A DNA stretch of 64,000 bases from CAVYHJ01 sp963768165 [NCBI: uncultured bacterium] (GTDB lineage: Bacteria; UBP4; UBA4092), in NCBI GenBank assembly GCA_963768165.1, contig CAVYHJ010000026.1, positions 744,001 through 808,000 of the forward strand. Direction: 5' to 3'. The notes beneath the pieces are model-generated. The model saw nothing but the letters and a program-made list of their open reading frames with translations. It was not told the origin of the DNA and did no database searches. Positions 1-8,869 of this stretch are shown in pieces. A program made the position numbers and the translations under genes. Position 1 is the first letter of the stretch; each line of letters starts with the position of its first letter.

Positions 1-842
1 GGATCAATATGAAAGGTTTGGCATTGGCTGTCTCTACGACAGGAATGGTTTCCTGTACGATGTTATTCTGTCTGGCATCCGGAGATTTTGATTTATCCAT
101 TGGTTCGGTGGTCGCCTGTGCGGGGGTACTAACGGCTGTGGTGATTAATGGAACAAATAGTCTGGGACTGGGTATTGTGGCAGGTTTGGTATTGGGAGGA
201 ATTGTTGGTTTAATGAACGGAATCGTAGTAGCTAAATTGCACATCAATGCTTTGATCACTACATTGGCCACTATGCAGATTGTTCGTGGATTGGGATATA
301 TTATTTCCAAAGGAATCGCCGTCGGTATAAGTGATGAAAGTTTTTTTGTATTGGGAAATTCACAACTACTGGGTATACCAACCCCAGTCTGGGTCACATT
401 GATTTGTTTTATTATATTCGGGTATCTTCTCCGTTCCACTGTCTTTGGACGCAATACTCTTGCGGTTGGTGGGAACAAGGAAGCCGCTTACCTTGCCGGG
501 ATTCATGTGGACCGTTTAAAAATAACAATATTTACCCTGCAAGGAATCATGGCGGCTTTTGCCGGGATTATATTAGCTTCTCGAATGACTAGCGGTCAGC
601 CCATGGCTTCTCAGGGTTTTGAGTTGGAAGTAATTTCTGCTTGTGTTTTAGGTGGAGTTTCTTTGACTGGTGGGATAGGAACCATGTCTTTTGTGATAGC
701 CGGCGTTCTAATCATGGGGATTGTTCAAAACTCCATGAATTTGTTAAATGTCCCGCCTTTTTATCAATATGTGGCACGTGGAATGATTCTTTTGTGTGCT
801 GTACTCTTTGATCGATTTAAACAGAAAAGACAGATACTATAA
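1..842 (+). CDS. araH: Sugar ABC transporter permease, AraH-like (5' partial)
   Basis: Inner-membrane permease of the RbsC/AraH branch of sugar ABC importers, which moves a pentose delivered by a periplasmic binding protein. The reading frame is open to the window edge (Ile-Asn before the first Met), so the gene starts outside; family members have about 325 residues and some 50 are missing. What is visible matches E. coli AraH closely as I remember it: a block with CLASGDFDLS, then ALITTLATMQIVRG, then ILASRMTSGQP, and the cytoplasmic loop GGNKEAAYLAGI around residues 154-165 that contacts the ATPase. About eight hydrophobic segments are present. Its ATPase and binding protein should lie upstream, outside the window. 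It converges with the GH30-like gene 17 bp away. The family is certain; arabinose as substrate rests only on similarity to AraH. Confidence 0.9.
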   Translation, partial: INMKGLALAVSTTGMVSCTMLFCLASGDFDLSIGSVVACAGVLTAVVINGTNSLGLGIVAGLVLGGIVGLMNGIVVAKLHINALITTLATMQIVRGLGYIISKGIAVGISDESFFVLGNSQLLGIPTPVWVTLICFIIFGYLLRSTVFGRNTLAVGGNKEAAYLAGIHVDRLKITIFTLQGIMAAFAGIILASRMTSGQPMASQGFELEVISACVLGGVSLTGGIGTMSFVIAGVLIMGIVQNSMNLLNVPPFYQYVARGMILLCAVLFDRFKQKRQIL

Positions 843-859
843 TAAAACGAGAAGATTTT

Positions 860-2629
860 TTATGATGCGTGTAATAGCTGCACGTTGGTTAGTGTTACAA
901 TAGAGCCAGGATTAACAGTAATCTCATCATTGGAGATAGGTAATACTGTATTTTCATTATAGGGATCAACCACCTCGGATTCAGTAAATTTAACTCCTGA
1001 CCAAGAAACTCTCAGACGAATAGGTCGGAGTGAACGATTCAGTGCAACCAATGTCTCCTGGTTTTTCTTTCCCTCAAATGCCGTCACCTGTAAATCAGGG
1101 TCATCGCTAATTGCCTCGACCCGCGTCATTCCCTGATGTATCCGCCGGGAAAAAGCGCCGAATATTCGTAATTCTGAACTCGAAGCAGTTGGTACGAATC
1201 CATGCGTTTCATCGGGTACAAATAAAGAGCGGGTGGCACCGTAAGTCGGTTGAACGACGTTAAGCAAAGTCCAGCAGTAACAGATGGATACAGCGTTTGC
1301 CAATGCCAATTCTTTATGATACAACTGTCCCATTCCAAGAGCCACCCGATAACTATCCATTTGCAAGTCTGCTGAATTGACACAGACTTCAATGGATATA
1401 AACGGTTTGTCTCCCGCCACACTATTCCATTGCGCGATAATCGCATCGAAATCGTCCGGTTTGGTAAAGAAATTCTGATAGTCGTAAATATTGCTTGAAC
1501 TGTAGTCAATCGCCTTCCAAACTTCGGGTTTCTTGCGGAATGCCTTGGCTCGTTCGACACCTCCCGATAAATATCCGTCATTGCTCATGTGAATGCGAAC
1601 ATCTTGAAATCCTGCTTTATCCAGTGCTCTGCGAAGGGTTAAGGTCATTTTTTGCCACATTTCTGCAGTCTGTTTGATTTCATTTTGAATACCGACGATT
1701 TCCGGAGGGTAGCCGGTTCGTTCTTTTGAGACCTGACAATAACGTACCATTGCCTGGGCGTATTTATTAACATCATTTCCAATCCAACCGGGCAAAGCCC
1801 AGAACTCAAACCATGCCTGTCCACCAAGCTTGCGTATCGTTTTAATGTAGTTAAAATCACTCACCTCGCTGTTGGGGAAGTTATCACCGTAATAATGCGG
1901 TACCGCATCAGAGAGACGGTCCCAATTATCCATTGTTGGATGAAGTTGGTTGCCCATGGGGTATTCCCTCTGGATAAGAAGGTTGTATTCAGTGATAATT
2001 TGCCACCAACGCTGTTTACCTTTTTCGCTGAGCATGGCATAGGCCGTGGGTGTGGCAGTGCCGCCAAAGCCCAATATAGTTTGATAGGTTTTGGATGAAT
2101 CCACTTTGACGGTAACTGACTTGGGTTCAGGCTGCACCATGGAACCACGGAGTTCACCCTTGAAATTTGTTAAACGTAGTTGGTGGCGGCTGAGATCAGG
2201 AAGCCATCGTTCTTGATATACCGTCTTCCCATTGAGCAGTAGCGTGAGACCGACTTTATTATCTGTGCGAAGTGTAACCGCTTTGAGTGTGCCATCACAT
2301 TTGAATGATTGGACGGGAGATACCCACTCCGGGTGTTTTCCATACTTTCCACCTGAAACTTCGTTATAGCCGAAGGAGTCATAAAATCGGTGACGGATGC
2401 TCACCTCGTTAGTCCCAATATGCACGGTTACTCCAGCCTTTGGTCCTGTAAAAATCCAGTCAACTTCCGTATCTTTCAATGTATCGATTTTAATTGTGCG
2501 CTCAAAACAGGCGGGAAGGAGTTCGTCAAAGTAAAGACGCGACTGCTTTTCTGTTCCCCATGGCGAAACAACGGATTTTTCGTCTAGTTGAATTGGAATG
2601 TTTTCCATAGATGCTGGTCTATTCCACAA
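860..2629 (-). CDS. GH30-like clan A glycoside hydrolase
   Basis: Retaining glycosidase of clan GH-A, closest by motif to GH30 (xylanase, glucosylceramidase or fucosidase-type specificities). Residues 1-160 look like a beta-sandwich accessory domain. The catalytic region follows, opening with LGFGGTATPTA near 187-196. The acid/base is probably E317 in GIQNE and the nucleophile E414 in ISIEVCVNS. It is the last gene of an operon with two ABC transporter genes, so it probably acts on the oligosaccharide that transporter imports or releases its substrate. The start is problematic. The nearest start codon is a TTG at 2629, but the frame stays open upstream to 2722 and encodes Arg-Lys followed by a hydrophobic stretch (IIANLLIILFTTIGS) typical of a signal peptide, with no ATG, GTG or TTG in it. 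The true start may be a rare codon such as ATA near 2680, preceded by AGGGA. Substrate is not determined. Confidence 0.75.
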   Translation of the reverse strand: MWNRPASMENIPIQLDEKSVVSPWGTEKQSRLYFDELLPACFERTIKIDTLKDTEVDWIFTGPKAGVTVHIGTNEVSIRHRFYDSFGYNEVSGGKYGKHPEWVSPVQSFKCDGTLKAVTLRTDNKVGLTLLLNGKTVYQERWLPDLSRHQLRLTNFKGELRGSMVQPEPKSVTVKVDSSKTYQTILGFGGTATPTAYAMLSEKGKQRWWQIITEYNLLIQREYPMGNQLHPTMDNWDRLSDAVPHYYGDNFPNSEVSDFNYIKTIRKLGGQAWFEFWALPGWIGNDVNKYAQAMVRYCQVSKERTGYPPEIVGIQNEIKQTAEMWQKMTLTLRRALDKAGFQDVRIHMSNDGYLSGGVERAKAFRKKPEVWKAIDYSSSNIYDYQNFFTKPDDFDAIIAQWNSVAGDKPFISIEVCVNSADLQMDSYRVALGMGQLYHKELALANAVSICYCWTLLNVVQPTYGATRSLFVPDETHGFVPTASSSELRIFGAFSRRIHQGMTRVEAISDDPDLQVTAFEGKKNQETLVALNRSLRPIRLRVSWSGVKFTESEVVDPYNENTVLPISNDEITVNPGSIVTLTNVQLLHAS

Positions 2630-2725
2630 GGGAATCGAACCAATTGTTGTAAATAAAATGATGAGTAAATTCGCTATTATTTGATATCCCTGAGTTTTAC
2701 GTGTTGTACCCTTATATAAATATTA

Positions 2726-3562
2726 CTACCCCTTTAGACCGGAGGTAGAGAGGCTTTCGACAATTTGGTTCTGGAAGAAAAAGAAAATGGCTAGAACGGG
2801 AATAATGGCCAGTGCAGCTCCTGCCATTTGGATATTCTCGGCACCCGTATATCTCCCTTGCAAGAGGGCGATCCCCAAGGGCAGGGTATATCTATCTTCA
2901 TCCAATAAGAGGATCAAGGGACCCACAAAGTTATTCCAAGAACCTAAAAAGGTCAAGATCCCCAGGGTTGCCAATAAAGCTTTGGATAACGGGACGATGA
3001 TCCAAGTATAGATTAGGAAATCCGGGCACCCATCAATCCGGGCCGCATCCATTAAATCGGTGGGAATGGACTCAATAAATTGTTTAGAGAGAAATATCCC
3101 GAAAGTCCCTACCAATCCAGGGATGATTAAGGAGTAATAGGTATTCAACCAACCAAAATCTCTCATCAGCAGGAATCCCGGTACCAACATCACACTCCCG
3201 GGAATCATCATAGTGGCTAACATCGCCATAAAGATTTTATTCCTACCCGGAAAAGGATGTTTGGCAAAGGCATATCCGGCCAAAGAACAGAAAAACATCG
3301 TACCGAAGGTCACACTGCCGGAAACCAAGACACTATTCCACATGAAATGGAGATACGGCATTCCTTTCATCAGTTCCCGGTAGGGTAACAGGGTCGGGAG
3401 ATGGCTAAACCCCAAACTAATAGGAATAGCCAGGATATCTTCTTCTTTTTTGAAAGAAGTAATCATCATGAAATAGAAAGGGATGACCATGATGATTCCG
3501 AAGAGGGTCATGACTAGATAAAGCAAAGTCTGAGAGATTTTCTTTTTGGTTCTATGATTCAT
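2726..3562 (-). CDS. Carbohydrate ABC transporter permease, MalG/CUT1 family
   Basis: Second permease of a CUT1-type oligosaccharide importer, 278 residues, the usual family size. Six hydrophobic helices are visible. The EAA loop (MDAARIDGCPDFLIYTWIIVPLSKA, residues about 171-195) keeps the conserved Gly and places it with MalG/LacG/UgpE. It overlaps the upstream fused binding-protein/permease gene by 11 bp, indicating translational coupling. It ends in tandem TAG TAA stops in the same frame as the following GH30-like gene. No ATPase gene is in the operon; CUT1 systems often share one MsmK/UgpC-type ATPase encoded elsewhere, which is the likely case here. Confidence 0.92.
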   Translation of the reverse strand: MNHRTKKKISQTLLYLVMTLFGIIMVIPFYFMMITSFKKEEDILAIPISLGFSHLPTLLPYRELMKGMPYLHFMWNSVLVSGSVTFGTMFFCSLAGYAFAKHPFPGRNKIFMAMLATMMIPGSVMLVPGFLLMRDFGWLNTYYSLIIPGLVGTFGIFLSKQFIESIPTDLMDAARIDGCPDFLIYTWIIVPLSKALLATLGILTFLGSWNNFVGPLILLLDEDRYTLPLGIALLQGRYTGAENIQMAGAALAIIPVLAIFFFFQNQIVESLSTSGLKG

Positions 3563-6065
3563 CGGAATTCCTTCCCAAGAGCCATTTCCAGTTGATATAG
3601 GTTAAAACAAAAATAATGGCAAACAGGATATACGCTACTGCCGAAGCTTGCCCCATCTGGAAGTCTTCAAATCCTTTGCGATAGAGATAACACACCACGG
3701 TCATGCCGGAATCCCCTGGCCCGAACCGGCTCCCGGCTTCTCCAGCACCGCCGCCCAGGATATAAATTTGTTCAAAGACTTGCAAAGAACCGATAATACC
3801 AATAACGGTTAAAAAGAGGATTTGAGGTTTCAATAAAACAATCGTAATTCTAAAGAATTTTTGGATGGCATTAGCGCCGTCAATTTCTGCAGCTTCATAG
3901 AGTTCCCGGGGAATATTTTGCAGTCCAGCAAGGTAAATCAAGATAACGAAAGCTAATCCCTGCCAGATGCTCATCAGGATGACTGAGTTGAGGAAAGTAT
4001 TGGAGTTGTGCAAGAAATCAATGGGGTCGCGGGTGAGGCCCAGGCTGAGTACCAGTGAATTAATCCAGCCATATTTAGCGCCGAGGAAAAGGACCGTCCA
4101 AATCAAGGCAACGGATACCACCGAAGTCACCAAAGGAGAGAAATAGACAAATTTATACATCCGGTCGGGTTTGAGTTTTTTATCCAGGCCGACCGCCAGT
4201 AATACAGCAATAAATAATTGGATAGGGATAACAATGACGGCAAACTTAACCGACCGGATAAGGCTAATCCATAAATCGTTTTGTTTAAGGAATTCAAATA
4301 ATCTGCCCAAGATGGATAGATTCGAATAAGCCGGGTCGGAGAAAATTTGGGATTTATCAAAGAGGATATCTTTAAAGTTTTTCAAGCCGATCCAATCGGC
4401 AGTGGAAAGGGGTAACAAGGGGTTATAGGTTGTGAAAGCAATATAAATCGAGACAATCATCGGAATGAGTAAAAAGACCAACAGGCTGATTACAGCCGGA
4501 GTGATGTAGATGTAGGAATGCCAATATTTTTTAGCACCCGGATAAAAGAGAATGAAACCCAGGTAACACAAGATGGCAAAGCAGGAACAGCATTTTGCAT
4601 AGAACATGATATTTTTTTTCTTTTCGAGAGCCGGGAGCCGGTCATTAATATTCACGAAATATTTATTATATTCGGCCTGCCGATCAGCAATTGATTGATT
4701 GGCCTGGGGTGTAATTTCCACCAGTTTATCATCAATCAGTTTATCTTCATATTTAATAAATTTCTGATAATCATCCTGGTATTTCCCCTGGGCAAATCCG
4801 ACATGGAGATCAAAGAGAGAGACATTATTTTTTTTAGCAACGCCTTGCAGATAATCTCTAAGGGTATTCCGGAACTGGGATATGGATTTATCCAAAAGTT
4901 GTTGAGCCCCGGAGCCGCCAATACTATAGATGGAGGTTCGAGTCCGTTCGAGGATTTGCCTAAGAGAGTCCTGGTCTTCTTTGGGGAGTTCCGGAATCGA
5001 TTGATCCCAGAATTCTTTCAGAGGAGACAGGTAGAGACCCCGGGCTTCACCCCGGCTGGTTAAATTATCATAGAAATCAAAAGTTTGGATATCTTTTCGG
5101 TAGTTAAACATAATCCACTGCATGGCTTCTTTGGGGTGTTTGGATTTCCGGAATATAACAAACCCGGTCCCCCCGAGGACAGAAGCCGCCTGTCCATTAT
5201 CGGCAGCGGGCATGGGAACGACACCCCATCTGCCTTTCATAGCCGGGGCTCTTCTTTCTATTTCCATATAATCCCAAAGGCCGTCAATCAACATAGGAGC
5301 AGCAATTTCTTTTTCATCCGAGACAAACAATTCGACCCCTTTGGTGAGATTGATATTATGGTTATTCCAGACCCGGATAGCATGTTTAAACCCTTGATTA
5401 AACCGGGGGTCGAGCCAATTGACTTTGGTATCCCTGGTGCCATCATTATTTTTATAGAGATAGACATCGGTGCCAAGGGGTATAACAAATTGACCCATAG
5501 CCCAAGCCGCGTCCCGGGTGAAGTCAAAGGTATAAAGATAGCGGTTGGCTTCGAGTACCCGGATTACTTCATCCATATCCGACCAGGTTTTGGGAGGTTT
5601 AATTCCTAATTTGGCAAAGATATCTTTCCGATAGAACAATCCCGATGAGGTCATTCCGTGTGGGATACCGAATAAATGACCCTGGAAATAATACATATTC
5701 CAAGGACCATCAAAAATTCTTTGTCGGAGTTCGGCAGATTCTTTAGGGAACATTTCCTGAAGGTCTACCAATCCCCCGACCGAGCCATAGTCACCCGGAC
5801 TACCATGAGTCCCGGTGACAATATCCGGTGGGTCACCGGCTGCCATAGCCGTGAGGTATTTGGTGTAGAATTGGCCCCAGGAAATCGGTTGGACAATAAC
5901 TTTAACGCCGGTTTCTTTTTCAAATTTCTGAGCAATTTTACGGTACATGACCGCATCATAGGCATCACCGACATTCCAGAATCGTAATGTCACGGAGTGA
6001 GACTGGATTGGGATAAGAAATATTATTGAAATAAGTACGGAATAAAAGCTTTTAAGATTACACAT
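3552..6065 (-). CDS. Fusion of sugar-binding protein and MalF-type ABC permease
   Basis: Single 837-residue chain joining two usually separate subunits of a CUT1 importer. Residues 1-24 are a signal/anchor segment (SVLISIIFLIPIQSHS). Residues about 25-440 are a family-1 extracellular solute-binding domain (TLRFWNVGD, FEKETGVKVIVQP, AAGDPPDIV, GLFYRKDIFAKLGI, KHPKEAMQWIMF). A hydrophilic, helix-rich linker of about 50 residues follows. From about 487 there are hydrophobic helices of a MalF/UgpA-type permease with the EAA loop ELYEAAEIDGANAIQKFF near 721-738. A tethered binding domain would sit permanently on the outer face of its own translocator. The next gene (MalG-type) overlaps it by 11 bp and a GH30-like enzyme follows. 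I see no Shine-Dalgarno before the ATG at 6065. The substrate is probably a plant oligosaccharide, by context. Confidence 0.9.
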   Translation of the reverse strand: MCNLKSFYSVLISIIFLIPIQSHSVTLRFWNVGDAYDAVMYRKIAQKFEKETGVKVIVQPISWGQFYTKYLTAMAAGDPPDIVTGTHGSPGDYGSVGGLVDLQEMFPKESAELRQRIFDGPWNMYYFQGHLFGIPHGMTSSGLFYRKDIFAKLGIKPPKTWSDMDEVIRVLEANRYLYTFDFTRDAAWAMGQFVIPLGTDVYLYKNNDGTRDTKVNWLDPRFNQGFKHAIRVWNNHNINLTKGVELFVSDEKEIAAPMLIDGLWDYMEIERRAPAMKGRWGVVPMPAADNGQAASVLGGTGFVIFRKSKHPKEAMQWIMFNYRKDIQTFDFYDNLTSRGEARGLYLSPLKEFWDQSIPELPKEDQDSLRQILERTRTSIYSIGGSGAQQLLDKSISQFRNTLRDYLQGVAKKNNVSLFDLHVGFAQGKYQDDYQKFIKYEDKLIDDKLVEITPQANQSIADRQAEYNKYFVNINDRLPALEKKKNIMFYAKCCSCFAILCYLGFILFYPGAKKYWHSYIYITPAVISLLVFLLIPMIVSIYIAFTTYNPLLPLSTADWIGLKNFKDILFDKSQIFSDPAYSNLSILGRLFEFLKQNDLWISLIRSVKFAVIVIPIQLFIAVLLAVGLDKKLKPDRMYKFVYFSPLVTSVVSVALIWTVLFLGAKYGWINSLVLSLGLTRDPIDFLHNSNTFLNSVILMSIWQGLAFVILIYLAGLQNIPRELYEAAEIDGANAIQKFFRITIVLLKPQILFLTVIGIIGSLQVFEQIYILGGGAGEAGSRFGPGDSGMTVVCYLYRKGFEDFQMGQASAVAYILFAIIFVLTYINWKWLLGRNSDES

Positions 6066-6383
6066 AACCCAATTCTATAGCGTTGGAATTAAACCCACAA
6101 TGAACGATTTTTAACTTTGGTTAGGATATCAATTTACCCAGAGACCGTATTAAAACTAAACAGGAACCTTTATCCGGTAAATGTTTCTGACAACAAATCG
6201 GCTTTATTAAAATTTATATGCGTTTTTCTCTAAAGGTAATAAACGGAGGATGGAGGAACCTGAAAAAGATGGCCAATTTTTACAATACATTTGAAGTTTA
6301 ATCTTTTTCCCATAAAAAAAGGGGAATTGTATCTTTCGACCTAAAATTCCCCATATTTTCAAACCCTTTTGTTGCTTAATACC
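6066..6383. other. Intergenic region upstream of the ABC/GH30 operon
   Basis: 318 bp between two genes on the minus strand. It contains the terminator of the pseudopilin gene near 6314-6352 and must hold the promoter for the fused transporter gene. I found no convincing -35/-10 pair and no copy of the GTTAWCGATAAC palindrome. Confidence 0.5.
6314..6352 (-). terminator. Rho-independent terminator after pseudopilin gene
   Basis: On the minus strand GGGGAATT (6345-6352) pairs with AATTCCCC (6321-6328) around a 16-nt loop and is followed by seven T residues (6314-6320). It lies about 30 bp past the pseudopilin stop codon, so that gene is probably transcribed apart from the ABC operon. Confidence 0.8.
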
Positions 6384-7034
6384 TTACGGCCCAAACCGAT
6401 AAATATTTCCATTACTAACGGTGCCGTTAGTGGGATCATACGCTGTCGGTAGTGCCTCGCAATCATAGCACGCAGGACCATTACTCCACTCGATCCATTG
6501 TACATTGGCATTGGGTTCTCCATACACCGATCCATACATGGAAACTCCCACTGGATTATCTGCATCGTACCAGTTAGCATCACCCGCCTGAACGTCATTG
6601 GTTACTTCCACATTAATCTGGGCATTGCACGTATACCGATAAGAAGCTATTCCACCTTGATTATTATTAAGGTCTGGAAAAGGATCCCAGAGTATTCCAC
6701 TCGAAAGGTAGGAAACCGGCGTGGTTAACATTAGGGGAAGGCCATTCCACGTATAATTATTCCACGGACCCGAATTAAACCATGCGCCAATCCCAGCTCC
6801 CCCATCACCTGCTATAGGAGCCGCAATATAGGGATACGTATCATTGTCTACTTCATACGATTCTAACGCTACTGCGACAGACGCCATATCCGCTTCCGCT
6901 CGGGCCACTTTCGACCGAACTTGCGCCTGAAGAAAATTGGGTATTGCAATTGCTGCTAATATGGCAATAATTGCCACGACAATCAATAATTCAATCAGGG
7001 TAAACCCTTTTTTCTGTTTTACCATATTACTCAC
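6384..7034 (-). CDS. Type II secretion/type IV pilin-like prepilin
   Basis: 216-residue pseudopilin. The class III signal is complete: a short basic leader ending KKG, cleavage before FTLIELLIVVAIIAILAAIA, with the conserved Glu at position 5 of the mature chain, then the long N-terminal helix running on into ARAEADMASVAVALESYEVDND, typical of GspG-like major pseudopilins. The C-terminal part has two Cys (CYDCE) and ends TNGTVSNGNIYRFGP, a tail I associate with multi-copy pseudopilins of several uncultured phyla. Such proteins are processed by a prepilin peptidase and may build a secretion pseudopilus or act as surface proteins. No other secretion gene is adjacent. The neighbours upstream encode secreted proteins, so a role in exporting hydrolases is possible but is only inference. 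Confidence 0.9.
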   Translation of the reverse strand: MSNMVKQKKGFTLIELLIVVAIIAILAAIAIPNFLQAQVRSKVARAEADMASVAVALESYEVDNDTYPYIAAPIAGDGGAGIGAWFNSGPWNNYTWNGLPLMLTTPVSYLSSGILWDPFPDLNNNQGGIASYRYTCNAQINVEVTNDVQAGDANWYDADNPVGVSMYGSVYGEPNANVQWIEWSNGPACYDCEALPTAYDPTNGTVSNGNIYRFGP

Positions 7035-7075
7035 CTTCTCTCCAATTTTAAAAAGCTACAATTTTTTAAAAATCC

Positions 7076-7113
7076 CCCGGATGAGTAGGATAAAAGATAA
7101 TTCCTCATCCGGG
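7076..7113 (-). terminator. Rho-independent terminator after the 532-aa secreted protein gene
   Basis: CTCATCCGGG (7104-7113) and CCCGGATGAG (7076-7085) form a 10-bp stem; on the minus strand the stem is followed after a few bases by a T run (GGGGGATTTTT). It separates the secreted-protein operon from the pseudopilin gene. Confidence 0.75.
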
Positions 7114-7129
7114 AGAAATAAATTACACT

Positions 7130-8728
7130 TTATTCTTTAAACAAATCAAATTGCACATGACTCGTATCGGTTACATCCGCGTCTACAGCTAACGGTGCTG
7201 AAGTTCCTGTAACCGTAATTATCGGTGTAGCGATACTCCGCCCATTGGCATCTACTACCGTGATTTGAGAAACTCCGCCATTCGCTGACGCGATAAAGTC
7301 TATGGTTGTACCACTGTACGCGCTCAAAGAACTGGCCGCTCCACTCACGGAAGTTATACTCCATATAAATGGCGCTGCTCCATTCACGACAAAAAATTCT
7401 TTGCTCGCGCTAGGCTTGACACCAATGTTTTGAGTGGGGTCATTGTACACACCCACCAACCCGGAATCCGTGTATATCAAGGGCGAACCAGTACTTTCGA
7501 ACTTAACATAATCGATAAGCACTTGGACATCCGTCATGCCATGACCATTCAAATTGACTCCAATCTGATTATAGCCGTCAGGAGTACCTGCCGTTGTAGT
7601 ATTTCCATTTACAACTGCTGTCGTACATGTAGCCAACGACCACGAATAGGTATGGAATTCACCATCCAATGGAATGGCTGGTAGCATGGTTTGAGAATTA
7701 AAATGAGCACTATTTTTGAAAATTACTCCGCTTATAGATGCTCGTCCGTCCCATATTCCTGGCGTAGTGGAATTAGCTCCATAATAAGACGTATCTGCGG
7801 AAAGTCTGACCTCGATAAACGAACCAAGGGTACCGACGTTCTGGAGGGTATTGTTCCATGTTCCACTAACAGATGCACCGATGTTACTTCCGGCACCACC
7901 GGTGTGGACGGATATAGCAGCAGTATCTAAATCAACCCAACCCAAAGTTCCCGGAGAGGCGGTATTCAAATGCAATCCCCTTTGGTTCTGAGCATCATTA
8001 TTCCCCAGAATAGCATATTCATTCCAGTTGGCTGCCCAACCACTTATGTCAAAAGAATTAAGGAAGTCGGCATAGGTCGTCGGTGGGTATACCACCCAAT
8101 CACCATACGATTTCCAATAGGCAAGATAAGTGGTAAATATACTGCCCGGAGGATTGTTGTACATGTTGAATCCGTATTGGATCATACAACTTGTAGTGTC
8201 ATAGATAAGACCACTTACAATAGTAGTGTCAGTACCAACGACAGTGGTAATAGCACTAAATTCAATAGTACCGAGAGCATAGGTAAACGTGGAAAAATTA
8301 CCGTCCGTGGGTGAGAGATAACCCTCACCATAACCCCAGTAGTAATTACTACTGGGTGACGAATTATGAGACGCTACAAAGGGAGTCCACTGAACTGTTG
8401 AAATGTTTCCTGAAAACGCTATTTCAAACTGCATGGTAGTTTCCCCGTTTAAACTCATATTTCCAAAGGGACCAGCTGCAGCAATAATGGTTTGACCCGT
8501 ATCCGCCATAACGTTTGCGCAAGTCGAAACCCACCAGAGTACGCTGACTCCATCGTAAGATCCTTGTTGTACGCCACCCGGTACGCCGCTGCCGGCAGGG
8601 CCACCATAGTTAACGAACCATCCATCAATTCCTTTAGTGAAAATACCCCAGTTCCAGTCTGCGTTAGCCGATCCTACTACTGTTACTAAAATTACTAACG
8701 TAATTAAATAAATATTGAATTTCTTCAT
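7130..8728 (-). CDS. Large secreted beta-sandwich protein, possible carbohydrate binding
   Basis: I do not recognise a named family. The start is set at 8728 (532 residues) because MKKFNIYLITLVILVTVVGSANA is a complete signal peptide and GGTGA sits 9 nt before this ATG; an in-frame ATG at 8809 would bury it. The mature chain is rich in Gly, Ser, Thr, Asn and aromatic residues. It seems to hold two jelly-roll-like segments: about 25-190, starting WNWGIFTKGIDGWFVNYGG, and about 220-400, containing LNSFDISGWAANWNEYA and ending VQVLIDYVKFES, a closing strand seen in many carbohydrate-binding modules. An Ig-like segment follows near 430-515. No catalytic motif is evident. It is downstream of another secreted gene driven by two strong promoters, so it may be abundant. 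Confidence 0.7.
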   Translation of the reverse strand: MKKFNIYLITLVILVTVVGSANADWNWGIFTKGIDGWFVNYGGPAGSGVPGGVQQGSYDGVSVLWWVSTCANVMADTGQTIIAAAGPFGNMSLNGETTMQFEIAFSGNISTVQWTPFVASHNSSPSSNYYWGYGEGYLSPTDGNFSTFTYALGTIEFSAITTVVGTDTTIVSGLIYDTTSCMIQYGFNMYNNPPGSIFTTYLAYWKSYGDWVVYPPTTYADFLNSFDISGWAANWNEYAILGNNDAQNQRGLHLNTASPGTLGWVDLDTAAISVHTGGAGSNIGASVSGTWNNTLQNVGTLGSFIEVRLSADTSYYGANSTTPGIWDGRASISGVIFKNSAHFNSQTMLPAIPLDGEFHTYSWSLATCTTAVVNGNTTTAGTPDGYNQIGVNLNGHGMTDVQVLIDYVKFESTGSPLIYTDSGLVGVYNDPTQNIGVKPSASKEFFVVNGAAPFIWSITSVSGAASSLSAYSGTTIDFIASANGGVSQITVVDANGRSIATPIITVTGTSAPLAVDADVTDTSHVQFDLFKE

Positions 8729-8795
8729 TTTGCAATCACCGCTTTCTTTTTTTAATAAACTCTCTGTTTCCTTAAGTTTTCTATTTTTTTGTATC

Positions 8796-8824
8796 AGGGA
8801 ATCTGGCATTTCACCAGATTCCCT
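8796..8824 (-). other. Intercistronic stem-loop between the two secreted-protein genes
   Basis: AGGGAATCTGG and CCAGATTCCCT form a perfect 11-bp stem with a 7-nt loop. Neither strand shows a T run after it, so it is unlikely to be a simple terminator. A stem of this kind could stabilise the upstream mRNA segment and lower expression of the downstream gene. Confidence 0.6.
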
Positions 8825-8869
8825 AATTCCTTAAGACCTTAAGACAATGTATCGAATTGAACACATTGT

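Noticed and set aside
8729-8809. Upstream ATG start for the large secreted protein
   Set aside because: It would add 27 polar residues in front of a complete signal peptide; the ATG at 8728 has a proper ribosome binding site.
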